NCBI GenBank assembly: GCA_030153205.1
Contig: JASLHV010000246.1
Location: 1 to 26,601 of the forward strand
Direction: 5' to 3'
Source: Roseiarcus sp.
GTDB taxonomy: Bacteria > Pseudomonadota > Alphaproteobacteria > Rhizobiales > Beijerinckiaceae
DNA: 26,601 bases
Under the pieces are notes generated by a model, which was not told the DNA's origin, did no database searches, and was given only the letters and a program-made list of their open reading frames with translations. Made by a program: the position numbers and the translations under genes. Shown here in pieces: positions 1-8,394 of this stretch; position 1 is the first letter of the stretch; every line of letters starts with the position of its first letter.

Positions 1-164
1 CCGCATTGCTCGCTCGGGCCGTAGACGCGGCGAAGGTGGCGTTCGTGCCGGGCGGCGCGTTCTTTCACGATGGTAGCGGCGCAAACACGATTCGTCTTTC
101 GTACTCATTGCCGAAGAAAGATCGGATCGAGACTGGGATAAGACGGCTTGCGGGTATGCTATGA
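1..164 (+). CDS. PLP-dependent aminotransferase, C-terminal fragment (cut by window edge)
   Basis: Reading frame 3 is open from the first base to a TGA at 162-164, giving 53 residues and no start inside the window. The segments VAFVPGGAFF, then DGSG, then TIRLSYSLP followed by RIETGIRRLAGML, match the C-terminal end of fold-type I PLP aminotransferases of the 2-aminoadipate/LysN and MocR-like group. In that group an FxPG..F segment and an N..RLS(F/Y)S segment carry the arginine that binds the substrate carboxylate. The PLP lysine lies upstream of the window. Whether this is a free enzyme or the C-terminal half of a GntR/MocR regulator cannot be told. It converges on the minus-strand gene ending at 224. 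Confidence 0.82.
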   Translation, partial: ALLARAVDAAKVAFVPGGAFFHDGSGANTIRLSYSLPKKDRIETGIRRLAGML

Positions 165-223
165 CCGGGGCCTCGTCGGCGCCATTCCTGCCTCGTACCT
201 CGTGACTAGGGGGAAGCTCATGA

Positions 224-805
224 TCAAATTTTATTCCCGACGTTATCGCGTCCACCGGGAGGGTCGGGCCAGTCGATCGGCGCTTCGGGAACAACGGAGC
301 CGCCAGCCTCGACCGTCGTCGAAACTACTCCTCCGCCGAAGTGAACAACATGGCCGCTGTTTATAAAAGGTAGAGGAAATGGGTGACCATTCGAGGTCAT
401 GGCGAATGCGGTCCCTCCTAACCCACATAGGAATATTTGAGCTGCCGTCGTGAGGAATTCCTTTCCTCCAGGCTCCGCTCCGACTTCGCATCCGTTGAAA
501 TAAAGCCGAGCGCCTGGATAGAGAAATAGCCGATGAAGATTACGGCCTTCGCAGCGTTTCCTTATTCCGGAAGCGTCAATCAGGTCGCCAATTTTTCCTC
601 CAGAGTTTAATATGATGTTTCCGGGATAGCCGTGGGTCGTGACGACCCCGCGCCGGAAGAAAGTACCTTCACTAACCAGTCCCGTCAGCTTGTTGACGAG
701 ATCAACAAGATTTCCAGTATGGGCGATTGTCAGGCTTGCGTCGTCGCGATCTTCGGCAAAATCGATCGTCGCGTCATAAATATAGAGCAAATCGAGTAGC
801 TTCAT
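224..805 (-). CDS. Caspase-fold-like (DUF4347/CHAT-like) protein with His-Cys dyad
   Basis: This 193-aa protein has no signal peptide or membrane segment. Two spaced motifs are visible: VVTTHGYPGNIIL with His58, and RLYFNGCEVG with Cys106, followed by an Ala/Gly-rich helix and an AMTSNG strand. This H-G...C arrangement, with a small-residue loop before the cysteine, resembles clan CD cysteine peptidase-like domains, in particular DUF4347 and CHAT. That assignment comes from pattern only. The ATG at 805 is chosen over an upstream in-frame start near 946 because GGGAG precedes it and the extension is Arg-rich and overlaps pbpC. The gene begins 53 bp after pbpC on the same strand, so it may be the last gene of an A2M-pbpC operon. 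The Pro-rich C-terminus (about 163-193) looks disordered. Catalytic activity and target are unknown. Confidence 0.72.
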   Translation of the reverse strand: MKLLDLLYIYDATIDFAEDRDDASLTIAHTGNLVDLVNKLTGLVSEGTFFRRGVVTTHGYPGNIILNSGGKIGDLIDASGIRKRCEGRNLHRLFLYPGARLYFNGCEVGAEPGGKEFLTTAAQIFLCGLGGTAFAMTSNGHPFPLPFINSGHVVHFGGGVVSTTVEAGGSVVPEAPIDWPDPPGGRDNVGNKI

Positions 806-858
806 TTGAATCTCCCGGCGTTGAAGCGCTCCCGGAAACCGGAGACGCTTGACCTTCG

Positions 859-2943
859 CTACTCCAACCGTACTAGCACCGAATCCGTCGCGCCTTTGGC
901 GTCCATCACGGAAACGCGCGCGAAGCCTGCGCCGTCGGGCCGCCAAGCGGATTGCCGTCGCGCATCGGGCGCGCTGATCGGCGCGCCATTGACGAACCAG
1001 GTCAGTGGCGGGGCGCCCCCGAGCGCCTTCAGTGATAGGCGACTCTCTCGCGCGCCTTGCATCAGGCCGAGATCGACACGCGCGCCATCGGGCGGATAGG
1101 CGATCTTCAACACTGGGATTGCCGTCGCCGCGAGTGTTTTGGGAGCGTCCTTCCGCAAATGGCGAAGTGGCGGCGGCAGGTCGGCCGTCGTCGCGGCGCG
1201 CAATATTCCCTTCGGCGCGGCGATGTGTTCGACGTCACGGCCGAGCCGGGCGAAGGCGTCGAACAGGATCGGCGCCGCTGCCTGCCGACCCACAAGGCCC
1301 GGCACGGCGCCGTTATCGGGCCTTCCAGTCCAGACCGCGATAGTCGTACCTTTGTCGAAGCCGATCGCGAGGGCGTCGCGAAAGCCGTATGACGTTCCGG
1401 TCTTGAAAGCGATCCGGCCTGACAGGGCGTTAGCGGGAGGCGGCGCGCCCCGCAAGATATCCTCGACATAATAGGCGGCGACGGCGTCCGTGACGCGGCG
1501 CGGACCGCCCGAGCGCGCCGCGTCGAGCTGTTCGACAAGAGGCGGCGCTTCGCCGCCGCGGGCAAGGCCGACATAGAGATGCGCGATGTCCGTCAGCGTA
1601 ATACCCAGACCGCCGAGGCCGATGGCGAGGCTTGGCGGCGAATCTTTCGGCAAGACGACATCGGCGCCGGCGCTCTTCAGCCGAGCGAGAAAGGACATCG
1701 GCCCGATGTCGGCGAGCAATTCGATCGCCGGCAGGTTAAGCGATTGTTGCAGGGCCTGGCGCGCCGTTACCGTGCCTTGGTAGCCGAGATCGAAATTCTC
1801 CGGCGCATAAGAGCCGTACCTTGCTGGCCGGTCGAAGAGAATTGTCTCGGGATGGGCGACGCCTTCCTCGAAAGCAAGCGCATAGATGAAAGGCTTCAAA
1901 GACGAGCCGGGCGAACGCGGCGCTCTCGTCATGTCGATCGACCCGCCGCGCTCGACGGAAAGATAGTCAGCCGCGCCTACGCGCGCGCGGATTTCGCCGC
2001 TTTGATTGTCGACCGCGACAAGGGCGACGGAAATCTTGGGGCCAAGCCGCTCGGCCGCCTCGCGCGCGAGCTGCTCGAATTTTTCCTGCAAACGCGCGTC
2101 GATCGAAAGGCGGATGACGCGCGCTTTGGGATCGGCCGCGACCGCTTCCTCAGCGGCGTGCGCAGCCAGCATCGGGAACGGCTTTTTATCGTGCGGCACG
2201 AGTTCACGCTTCGCCGCATCTCCCTCCTGCGCCAGAATGACGCCGCGCTCCACGGCGCGATCGATGACGCGGTTGCGGGCCGCGCGCGCAGCATCGGGCG
2301 AGCGGTCGGGCCGTCGCGCCTCCGGCGACTGCGGCAAGGCGACGAGCAACGCCGCCTCGGCAATGCTGAGACGCCGCGGCTCCTTGCCGAAATAGGCGAG
2401 AGACGCCGCCCGCACCCCCTCGATATTGCCGCCGAAAGGCGCTAACGCGAGATAGCGGTCAAGCACGCCTTGCTTGGAGACCAGACTCTCCATCTGCAGC
2501 GCTCGCGCGACTTGGCGCAGCTTTGCAGAGAACGAACGTTCTTCGCGCGGCTCGATTAACCGCGCAACTTGCATCGTCAGCGTCGAGCCGCCCGACACGA
2601 TGCGGCCCCGCGTCGCCATCTGGAAAGACGCGCGGACCATAGCGCGCCAATCGACGCCGTCATGGTCGTAGAAACGCCGATCTTCATAGGCGAGGAGCAT
2701 CGCGATATAGCGTTGATCGACCTCGCCGCTTTTGACGGGCAAGCGCCAGCGCCCGTCGGGCTGCGTGAAGGCGCGCAAGAGTCGTCCCTCGCGATCGACG
2801 ACGATTGTTGAACCTTCGCGCTGCGACGCAAGATCGATCGGCCCAAGCGCTTGTACGTAACTGATCCAGGCGCCGGGCGCGATCAGGCCGGCGAAGAAAA
2901 TCGCCAAGCCGATGATCGCGAACCAGCGCCTGTCATTCTTCAT
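859..2943 (-). CDS. pbpC: Penicillin-binding protein 1C (bifunctional transglycosylase/transpeptidase)
   Basis: This 694-aa inner-membrane protein has a bulky periplasmic part that polymerises and cross-links peptidoglycan. A membrane anchor spans about residues 8-30. The GT51 transglycosylase domain (about 60-235) has the catalytic Glu87 in AYEDRRFYDH, GGSTLTMQ at 118-125, and the IAEAALLVALPQSP stretch near 194-207. The transpeptidase domain (about 300-570) carries SxxK at 347-350, SxN at 401-403 and KTGTS at 514-518, so both activities look intact. The C-terminal 90 residues, starting at IAYPPDGARV, match the BiPBP_C domain that marks PBP1C. The ATG overlaps the A2M stop codon (ATGA), implying translational coupling. 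PBP1C next to a bacterial alpha-2-macroglobulin is a well-known pairing. Confidence 0.96.
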   Translation of the reverse strand: MKNDRRWFAIIGLAIFFAGLIAPGAWISYVQALGPIDLASQREGSTIVVDREGRLLRAFTQPDGRWRLPVKSGEVDQRYIAMLLAYEDRRFYDHDGVDWRAMVRASFQMATRGRIVSGGSTLTMQVARLIEPREERSFSAKLRQVARALQMESLVSKQGVLDRYLALAPFGGNIEGVRAASLAYFGKEPRRLSIAEAALLVALPQSPEARRPDRSPDAARAARNRVIDRAVERGVILAQEGDAAKRELVPHDKKPFPMLAAHAAEEAVAADPKARVIRLSIDARLQEKFEQLAREAAERLGPKISVALVAVDNQSGEIRARVGAADYLSVERGGSIDMTRAPRSPGSSLKPFIYALAFEEGVAHPETILFDRPARYGSYAPENFDLGYQGTVTARQALQQSLNLPAIELLADIGPMSFLARLKSAGADVVLPKDSPPSLAIGLGGLGITLTDIAHLYVGLARGGEAPPLVEQLDAARSGGPRRVTDAVAAYYVEDILRGAPPPANALSGRIAFKTGTSYGFRDALAIGFDKGTTIAVWTGRPDNGAVPGLVGRQAAAPILFDAFARLGRDVEHIAAPKGILRAATTADLPPPLRHLRKDAPKTLAATAIPVLKIAYPPDGARVDLGLMQGARESRLSLKALGGAPPLTWFVNGAPISAPDARRQSAWRPDGAGFARVSVMDAKGATDSVLVRLE

Positions 2944-5900
2944 TTGGCGACGACTTCGAGCGAGCCGAAAGCGGTGCGTCCGAAGCGCTCAGGCCGGTAC
3001 ATGTCCTCGGCCGTCGCCGGCGGATAGACATATTTTCCAGGCGCCACGGCGCGCACCACATAAGCCAGATTGAAGAACGCCGACTGCTCGCTGCTGCGGT
3101 CGAGCGCGGCGACAAAACGGTCGTCGCGATATTCGACATGGGCGGGATCGGCGTCCTTCTTCAGCCAGGAGAAGGCGTCGATATCGCCGCCGTCGACAAG
3201 GTTCGGATTGTCGATTTCGAGACCTGCCGGCAGGCGATCGACGACTAGCAGCCGCGCATATTTCGCTTGCGCCTCGGTCACTTTGAGCACCACGACGAAG
3301 CGGTCGCTCTGGGTGACGCGGCTGGCGTCGAACTTCGTCCCGTCGAGCTTGTAGAAGGCGCGCTCGATCTCATAGCCGGACGAAGCGGCCGGCTCGGGAA
3401 CGATCGGAACGCCTGACGTCGTGATCACGGCCTGCGCGGGGCTCTGACTCGTGTTGACGATCGTCGACGGTTTGGCATCAAGGGCAAAGCCGCTCCATTT
3501 GCGATAGACGGCGCCGGTTACGCTTTGACCGTCGACCGTGAATTGATGGGCAGGCGCGCGGTCGGCCAAAGCTTCAGCCGCCAAGACCATCCAGGTGTTT
3601 TCCTGCGTGCTGATATAAGTACGGTCGGTGCGCGCTTTCTCGACGACCTGCGAGACTTGCACGATGGCGTCGTCGGCAACCTCGCCGCTCTTGAGATTCG
3701 CTTCGGCGAGCAGCGCGAGGGCGCCGGCGCCGTCACGCAGATGCGAGCCGTAATCAGGTCGCGAGTAGCCGTCGTCGACCTGCGTGTGCAACGTATTCAC
3801 CGCCGCTGCGAACACTTTTCCCGCTCGGGTGCGATCGCCCAGCATCGCCAAAGCGGCTGCGAGCTGCGCGCTTGCCAGCGGCGTCTTGAACGCGTCGAGC
3901 TTCGTATCGACGAGATAGCGCAGGTCGCTAATTACGGGCCTGCCGTTGCGCGCCAGAACATAGAGCGCATAGGCGAGGGATTCGCCGGAGCCGGCGCCGG
4001 GATCGGAATTGTTGACGACTTCATTGCGTAGTCTCTCTAAGGCTTGGTCGAAGCCTTGCTGAGGCACGGCGAAGTCGCGCTCGCGCGCTCGCGTCAGGAA
4101 GTCTGTGACGAACGAGTCGAGCCACATATCATTGTCGTTCGCGCCCGCCTGCCAGAGGCCGAATGCGCCATTCGAATCCTGGCGCGACATCAGCCGCGCG
4201 ATCGTGTCTTTGATCCGCCCGTCGATATCGGGGTCTATGCCGAGATTCTCGATCGAGGCGAGGCGGTTGTAGTAGAGGAGGGGCATCGCTCGGCTGACCA
4301 ATTGTTCGGAGCAGCCGTAGGGATAGCGGTCTAGCGCCTGCAGCACCGCCGGCGCGTCAAGCGCGCCAAATGGGGACACCGCGACAGACACCGAGCCGGA
4401 GCCCGGTACGAAATCGGCGAGGAGATCGCTCGAAATTGTCTGGCTCGCGCCGCCGGCCATCATCCGGATGGTGCGGCGGTAGAGTTCCGGCGCGCCGGTC
4501 TCGACGCCCAGCACGAAATGCTGCTTGGCTTCGAGCTTGGGCCCGACGAGATCGAGATCGACGCTGGCCTTGCCGATGCCGACTGCGGTCAGGGGCACAT
4601 TGAGTTGCGAGCGCTGATGGGCGTTGAGCTTGATGGTTTTGCTCATCGCGTCCGCGGGTACGGTGATTGGCCCGTGAATGTCGAGATCGACGCGATAGTC
4701 GCCCGGATCGCCCTCGACATTGTCGAGATCGATATGGAGTTGCGACCGATCACCGAGCGCCAGGAAGCGTGGCAGCGTGCCGGTCGCGACTACGGGATCG
4801 CGGATGATGACATTGGCTTCGGCGCTGCCGACTTTGGTCTTCGACCACGCCGCGACCATCACCCTCACCGAGCCGTTGAAGGCCGGCATGTCGAAGGAGA
4901 CATTTGCAATCCCGTCTGCGCCAACTTTCACGACGCCGGAAAAGAGCGCGACCGGCTCCTGCGTCGGCAGGTTCCCCTCGAGTGAGGCGCTACCGTCGCC
5001 GCCGGAGCGGATAGCGCCTGCCGCGCCCTGCATGCCGTCGACAAGCAAGCCATAGATGTCGCGCACATCAATCGCGAGTTTGCGCTGACCGTAGAAGAAG
5101 TCGGCGGGATCCGGCGTCTTGTAATGCGTCAGGTTGAGAATGCCGATGTCGACTGCGGCCACGGTGACTTCAGCTTCCTCGCCTGCGGCGAGGCCGGCAA
5201 GCTTGATCGGCAGCTCGAGTTTCTCGCGAGGTCGCGCCTTTTCAGGCGCATTGATCGTGATGTCGAGTTTGCGCGCCGCTTGATCGATCGAGAACCAGGC
5301 GAGGCCGAGCGCTCGGCCGGGCATGCGCTTGGCGCTGACATCGAGCGGACGATGGGTTACGGCGATCGCATAGGCGCCCGGTCCCCAATTCGCGTCGACC
5401 TTAAAGGGGACGACATTGTCGCCATCCTTGAGATCGAGATCGATGAATTGATCGATCTTATCGCCGACGACAATTACGGTCGCCTTGCCGACATAGTGCG
5501 AGGCAATGCGAAGCTTCGCCTCTTCACCCGCGGCATAACTGGACTTATCGAGCGTCACGACGACATTGTCTGGCGTATCGGCGCTGGCGGTTCCGCCCCA
5601 GCCGACATCGAACGTGATGCTGGTCTGGTCGCCATCCGGCGACTTGATGTCGAGGCGATGACGACCCCAGCTCACATTGGCCGAAATGCGCGCGGCTTCG
5701 TCCGCGGTTATATCGACCGTACCGTCAGCAATGCGGCGCGACGATTTCACGGGCTCGTAAGTCCAGCGGCCGTCAGCGTTATACCATTGGTAGTCGTTGT
5801 CGATCTTGTAAAGCGACCATTCGATGTTCTTGCGCGCCACGCGCGAGCCGTCGGCCGCGACGGCGATTGCTTCGAACATCGCCGCGCCGCCCTGCGACAA

Positions 5901-8201
5901 GCTCTCGTCGAAGTCCTTCTTGACGCCGATCAAGGTCGATTTGGCCCGGATCGGCAGGGTGACGGTGCGTTCGACGGCGCGGCCGCCTGGCTCCGTGACA
6001 TTCAGTGTGATCTTGGCCTCGAGGGGTCGCGCCGCCGTTCCTTCCGGTAGGTCGACAGAGACGTCGGCGTGACCTTTTTCGTCGGTTTGTACTTTGGCGT
6101 CGAGCTGGTTTGTGACCGCAGAGAACTCATCGTCGGCAAGGCCGGCCGCGTAGTCGGGATAGCCCGTCAGGGATGCGCCCTCGACGGCTTGCAAAGTAAT
6201 GGAGCCCGATACGTCGAGGCCCGCCGCTGGCGCGCCGTAGAGGAATTTGGCGTCGACGGCGATCTCGGCAGGCTCGCCCTGAGTCAGCACTTGCTGCGCG
6301 GGCTTCAATTGTACGTCGAGACGCTCAGGCACATAGTCTTCGAGCATGAAATCCGTTTCGCCGATGCTCGGACCTTTGGGATCAGCGTAGATTTCGACCC
6401 GCCATGTGCCCGCAGCGGCGCCAGGCAGCAACGCCAGCGCATAAGCGCGGCCGCCCTCGCCTTGATCAGGCAGGGTAACGCGCTTGTATTCGACGCCGTC
6501 CGGTCTTTTCGCGACCAGCGTCAGCGGCAGGTTCGGCACGGCGACGCCCTTGGCGTCGCGAAGGAGGGTCGTGACGAAGACCGTCTCGCCGGAGCGATAG
6601 ACGCCGCGCTCCGTGAAGACGAAAGCGTCGAGCGCTTTTGGCGAGTCGCGACCGGTGACGCCGCGATCGCTGAGATCGAAAGCGCTCTGCAACAAGCTCA
6701 GGAAATTATAGTCGCCGTCCGATGTCGCCGCGACGATCAAGCTCGGCGCCGAGCCGCCGGTTCCCCGCGTCAGGCCGGGATCGAAAGCGACGCGTCCTTG
6801 CGCATCAGTCGTCTTGGACGCAAGAATTTCGTTGTTGCGCGCGACAAGCCTGATTTCGACGCCGGCGAGCGGCGCGGCGGTCGCGAGCGAGCGCACCATA
6901 GCGTGGAGGCCGTCATCGCCCGATAAAGTAGAAAGGCCGAGGTCGGAGACGACCAGCCATTGCGTTGCGAGTTCGCCGCCGGAATCGTCATCGTCGGTAC
7001 CTTCGGCGGCCTTCTCCTTCAGGCCTTTCCAAGGTTGCGCCGTCATCACATAGACGCCCGGATCCAGTTTACCGACCGCGTCCAGGATCGGGAAATCGGT
7101 GACGACTTCCTTGTTGAGCTCGGAGGAGACGTCCATCGACCCCGTCCAGACTTTCTTTCCGTCTGTGTCAGAGATTTCTCGGCCGCGATAGCTGGCGATC
7201 TGTTTCAGAAAATCATCGCGTTGGACCGTCGCGAGCAGATTGCGGTCGCCGATGCGATAGACATCGATAGAGACTTTTGCCGTGTTGACGGTGACGAGCG
7301 GCGCGCCTTGCTGTCCAACGCGCGGCAGAACGTAGCTCTTTCCGGAGAAATGGACCTGTGGCGAGCGATCGCGAACATAGATTTCGTAATCGGCTGATTT
7401 GAGCAGCGCCTCGCCGACGGTGGATGGGAGGCCCTCGCGAATGACGATGGCGTAATGCTCGCCATGCTTCAGGCCTTCGACGCAAAGCTGCTGATCTTCG
7501 CTGCTGATCGCGCCTGTCGCTGCGCCGGAGACGGCGACATACGGCGCGAAATCCGTTTTCCGCGCGAGCGGATCAGAGAACTGGAAACATACACGCGGCG
7601 ACGCGGAATCGTTGTCGACTTTATAGTCGGTAATGCGGAAGCCGTGCTTCTCGCGCATGTCCTCATAAACGGCCTGGGTGTCGGCGTCGTCGCGGCGATC
7701 GAGACTGGCGCGATAGGCGTCGAGGGCAGGGCGCCACAATTCGCGCCGCGCCATCAAATTGCCAAGGAGAGCCAGCGCCTCCGCTTGCAGGGCGGGCGTG
7801 CCTACCCGCTCGTAAGCAGCGTAGGCCGCCGTCACGCCACGCTCGCGCAGGAAATAGCGATCGCTGAACTGGGCGTCGTCGGCGCTGATCGCAAGCCGGG
7901 CGAGGGCGAGCCAATTGGCGGCGTCTTTGGGATTGGCGGCGACCGCAGCGGCGGAGAGTTTCTCTGCGAGCCTGAAGTCGCTTTTGGCGATGGCCGCGGT
8001 GATTTCCCGCCGCAATTGCTCGGGCGCTTTGCCTTGCGTCTGCGCGCCCGCCTTGGCTGCTTCGCCTTTTAGGGTCTCGACGAGATGGACCGCGTCGCTC
8101 GCGAGGTAATCGCGGACGAAGGGCTTGATGTCGGCGGCCTCCGCCGCGACGCTGACAAGACCGAAAAGGACGATGAAAAGCGTGCGGAGCCAGAAGCGCA
8201 T
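2940..8201 (-). CDS. Bacterial alpha-2-macroglobulin family protein (thioester protease trap)
   Basis: This 1753-aa exported protein should trap attacking proteases in the periplasm through a bait region and a reactive thioester. The signal peptide MRFWLRTLFIVLFGLVSVAA ends at about AEA|AD. It has no lipobox cysteine, unlike the lipoprotein YfhM of E. coli. A macroglobulin domain with VYRSGETVFV lies near residue 533, and the A2M domain with VALFSGVVKV near 1085. The thioester motif PYGCSEQL has Cys1297 and Gln1300, followed by the alpha/alpha-toroid thioester domain to about 1540 and a C-terminal receptor-like domain. The ATG at 8201 is preferred to an in-frame start at 8294 because the signal peptide begins there. 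It overlaps pbpC by ATGA. The long N-terminal region (about 25-250) before the recognisable macroglobulin repeats was not assigned. Confidence 0.94.
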   Translation of the reverse strand: MRFWLRTLFIVLFGLVSVAAEAADIKPFVRDYLASDAVHLVETLKGEAAKAGAQTQGKAPEQLRREITAAIAKSDFRLAEKLSAAAVAANPKDAANWLALARLAISADDAQFSDRYFLRERGVTAAYAAYERVGTPALQAEALALLGNLMARRELWRPALDAYRASLDRRDDADTQAVYEDMREKHGFRITDYKVDNDSASPRVCFQFSDPLARKTDFAPYVAVSGAATGAISSEDQQLCVEGLKHGEHYAIVIREGLPSTVGEALLKSADYEIYVRDRSPQVHFSGKSYVLPRVGQQGAPLVTVNTAKVSIDVYRIGDRNLLATVQRDDFLKQIASYRGREISDTDGKKVWTGSMDVSSELNKEVVTDFPILDAVGKLDPGVYVMTAQPWKGLKEKAAEGTDDDDSGGELATQWLVVSDLGLSTLSGDDGLHAMVRSLATAAPLAGVEIRLVARNNEILASKTTDAQGRVAFDPGLTRGTGGSAPSLIVAATSDGDYNFLSLLQSAFDLSDRGVTGRDSPKALDAFVFTERGVYRSGETVFVTTLLRDAKGVAVPNLPLTLVAKRPDGVEYKRVTLPDQGEGGRAYALALLPGAAAGTWRVEIYADPKGPSIGETDFMLEDYVPERLDVQLKPAQQVLTQGEPAEIAVDAKFLYGAPAAGLDVSGSITLQAVEGASLTGYPDYAAGLADDEFSAVTNQLDAKVQTDEKGHADVSVDLPEGTAARPLEAKITLNVTEPGGRAVERTVTLPIRAKSTLIGVKKDFDESLSQGGAAMFEAIAVAADGSRVARKNIEWSLYKIDNDYQWYNADGRWTYEPVKSSRRIADGTVDITADEAARISANVSWGRHRLDIKSPDGDQTSITFDVGWGGTASADTPDNVVVTLDKSSYAAGEEAKLRIASHYVGKATVIVVGDKIDQFIDLDLKDGDNVVPFKVDANWGPGAYAIAVTHRPLDVSAKRMPGRALGLAWFSIDQAARKLDITINAPEKARPREKLELPIKLAGLAAGEEAEVTVAAVDIGILNLTHYKTPDPADFFYGQRKLAIDVRDIYGLLVDGMQGAAGAIRSGGDGSASLEGNLPTQEPVALFSGVVKVGADGIANVSFDMPAFNGSVRVMVAAWSKTKVGSAEANVIIRDPVVATGTLPRFLALGDRSQLHIDLDNVEGDPGDYRVDLDIHGPITVPADAMSKTIKLNAHQRSQLNVPLTAVGIGKASVDLDLVGPKLEAKQHFVLGVETGAPELYRRTIRMMAGGASQTISSDLLADFVPGSGSVSVAVSPFGALDAPAVLQALDRYPYGCSEQLVSRAMPLLYYNRLASIENLGIDPDIDGRIKDTIARLMSRQDSNGAFGLWQAGANDNDMWLDSFVTDFLTRARERDFAVPQQGFDQALERLRNEVVNNSDPGAGSGESLAYALYVLARNGRPVISDLRYLVDTKLDAFKTPLASAQLAAALAMLGDRTRAGKVFAAAVNTLHTQVDDGYSRPDYGSHLRDGAGALALLAEANLKSGEVADDAIVQVSQVVEKARTDRTYISTQENTWMVLAAEALADRAPAHQFTVDGQSVTGAVYRKWSGFALDAKPSTIVNTSQSPAQAVITTSGVPIVPEPAASSGYEIERAFYKLDGTKFDASRVTQSDRFVVVLKVTEAQAKYARLLVVDRLPAGLEIDNPNLVDGGDIDAFSWLKKDADPAHVEYRDDRFVAALDRSSEQSAFFNLAYVVRAVAPGKYVYPPATAEDMYRPERFGRTAFGSLEVVAK

Positions 8202-8394
8202 GAAACGGATCTCGCGTGGGCTGGAGAAAGCAGCATAAACAATTACGGTCTGATCCGGCAGACCGTAAATTCGGGTCCGACGGCCGCGCAACACAATGAG
8301 CTATGCGGCCGGCGACGTCATCCGTATGACGAGGGCGCTTGCGATGCTAATCTCGAATGGGCGCCGGCGAAGCGGCCGCCGCCAGGAGGGGCGA
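8202..8394. other. Divergent promoter region between the A2M operon and the peptidoglycan-binding gene
   Basis: These 193 bp separate two divergent genes. They contain the perfect inverted repeat at 8243-8268 and, just before the rightward ATG, a strong ribosome binding site AGGAGGG. Both transcription units must start here. No confident -35/-10 pair was identified. Confidence 0.6.
8243..8268. promoter_or_regulatory. Perfect 10-bp inverted repeat, candidate operator
   Basis: Arms TTACGGTCTG (8243-8252) and CAGACCGTAA (8259-8268) are exact reverse complements around a 6-bp spacer ATCCGG. The repeat lies 42 bp upstream of the A2M ATG and 127 bp upstream of the rightward ATG. A 26-bp dyad in a divergent promoter region is typical of an operator for a dimeric repressor. 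It could also fold as an RNA hairpin in the A2M leader. No T-run follows, so a terminator is unlikely. Confidence 0.6.

Noticed and set aside
1579..2445. 288-codon ORF antisense to pbpC
   Set aside because: It covers the catalytic part of pbpC on the other strand and has no family motifs.
5124..6050. 308-codon ORF antisense to the alpha-2-macroglobulin gene
   Set aside because: It lies wholly inside a gene with clear domains; its product is Arg/Asp-rich, as expected for the reverse strand of high-GC coding DNA.
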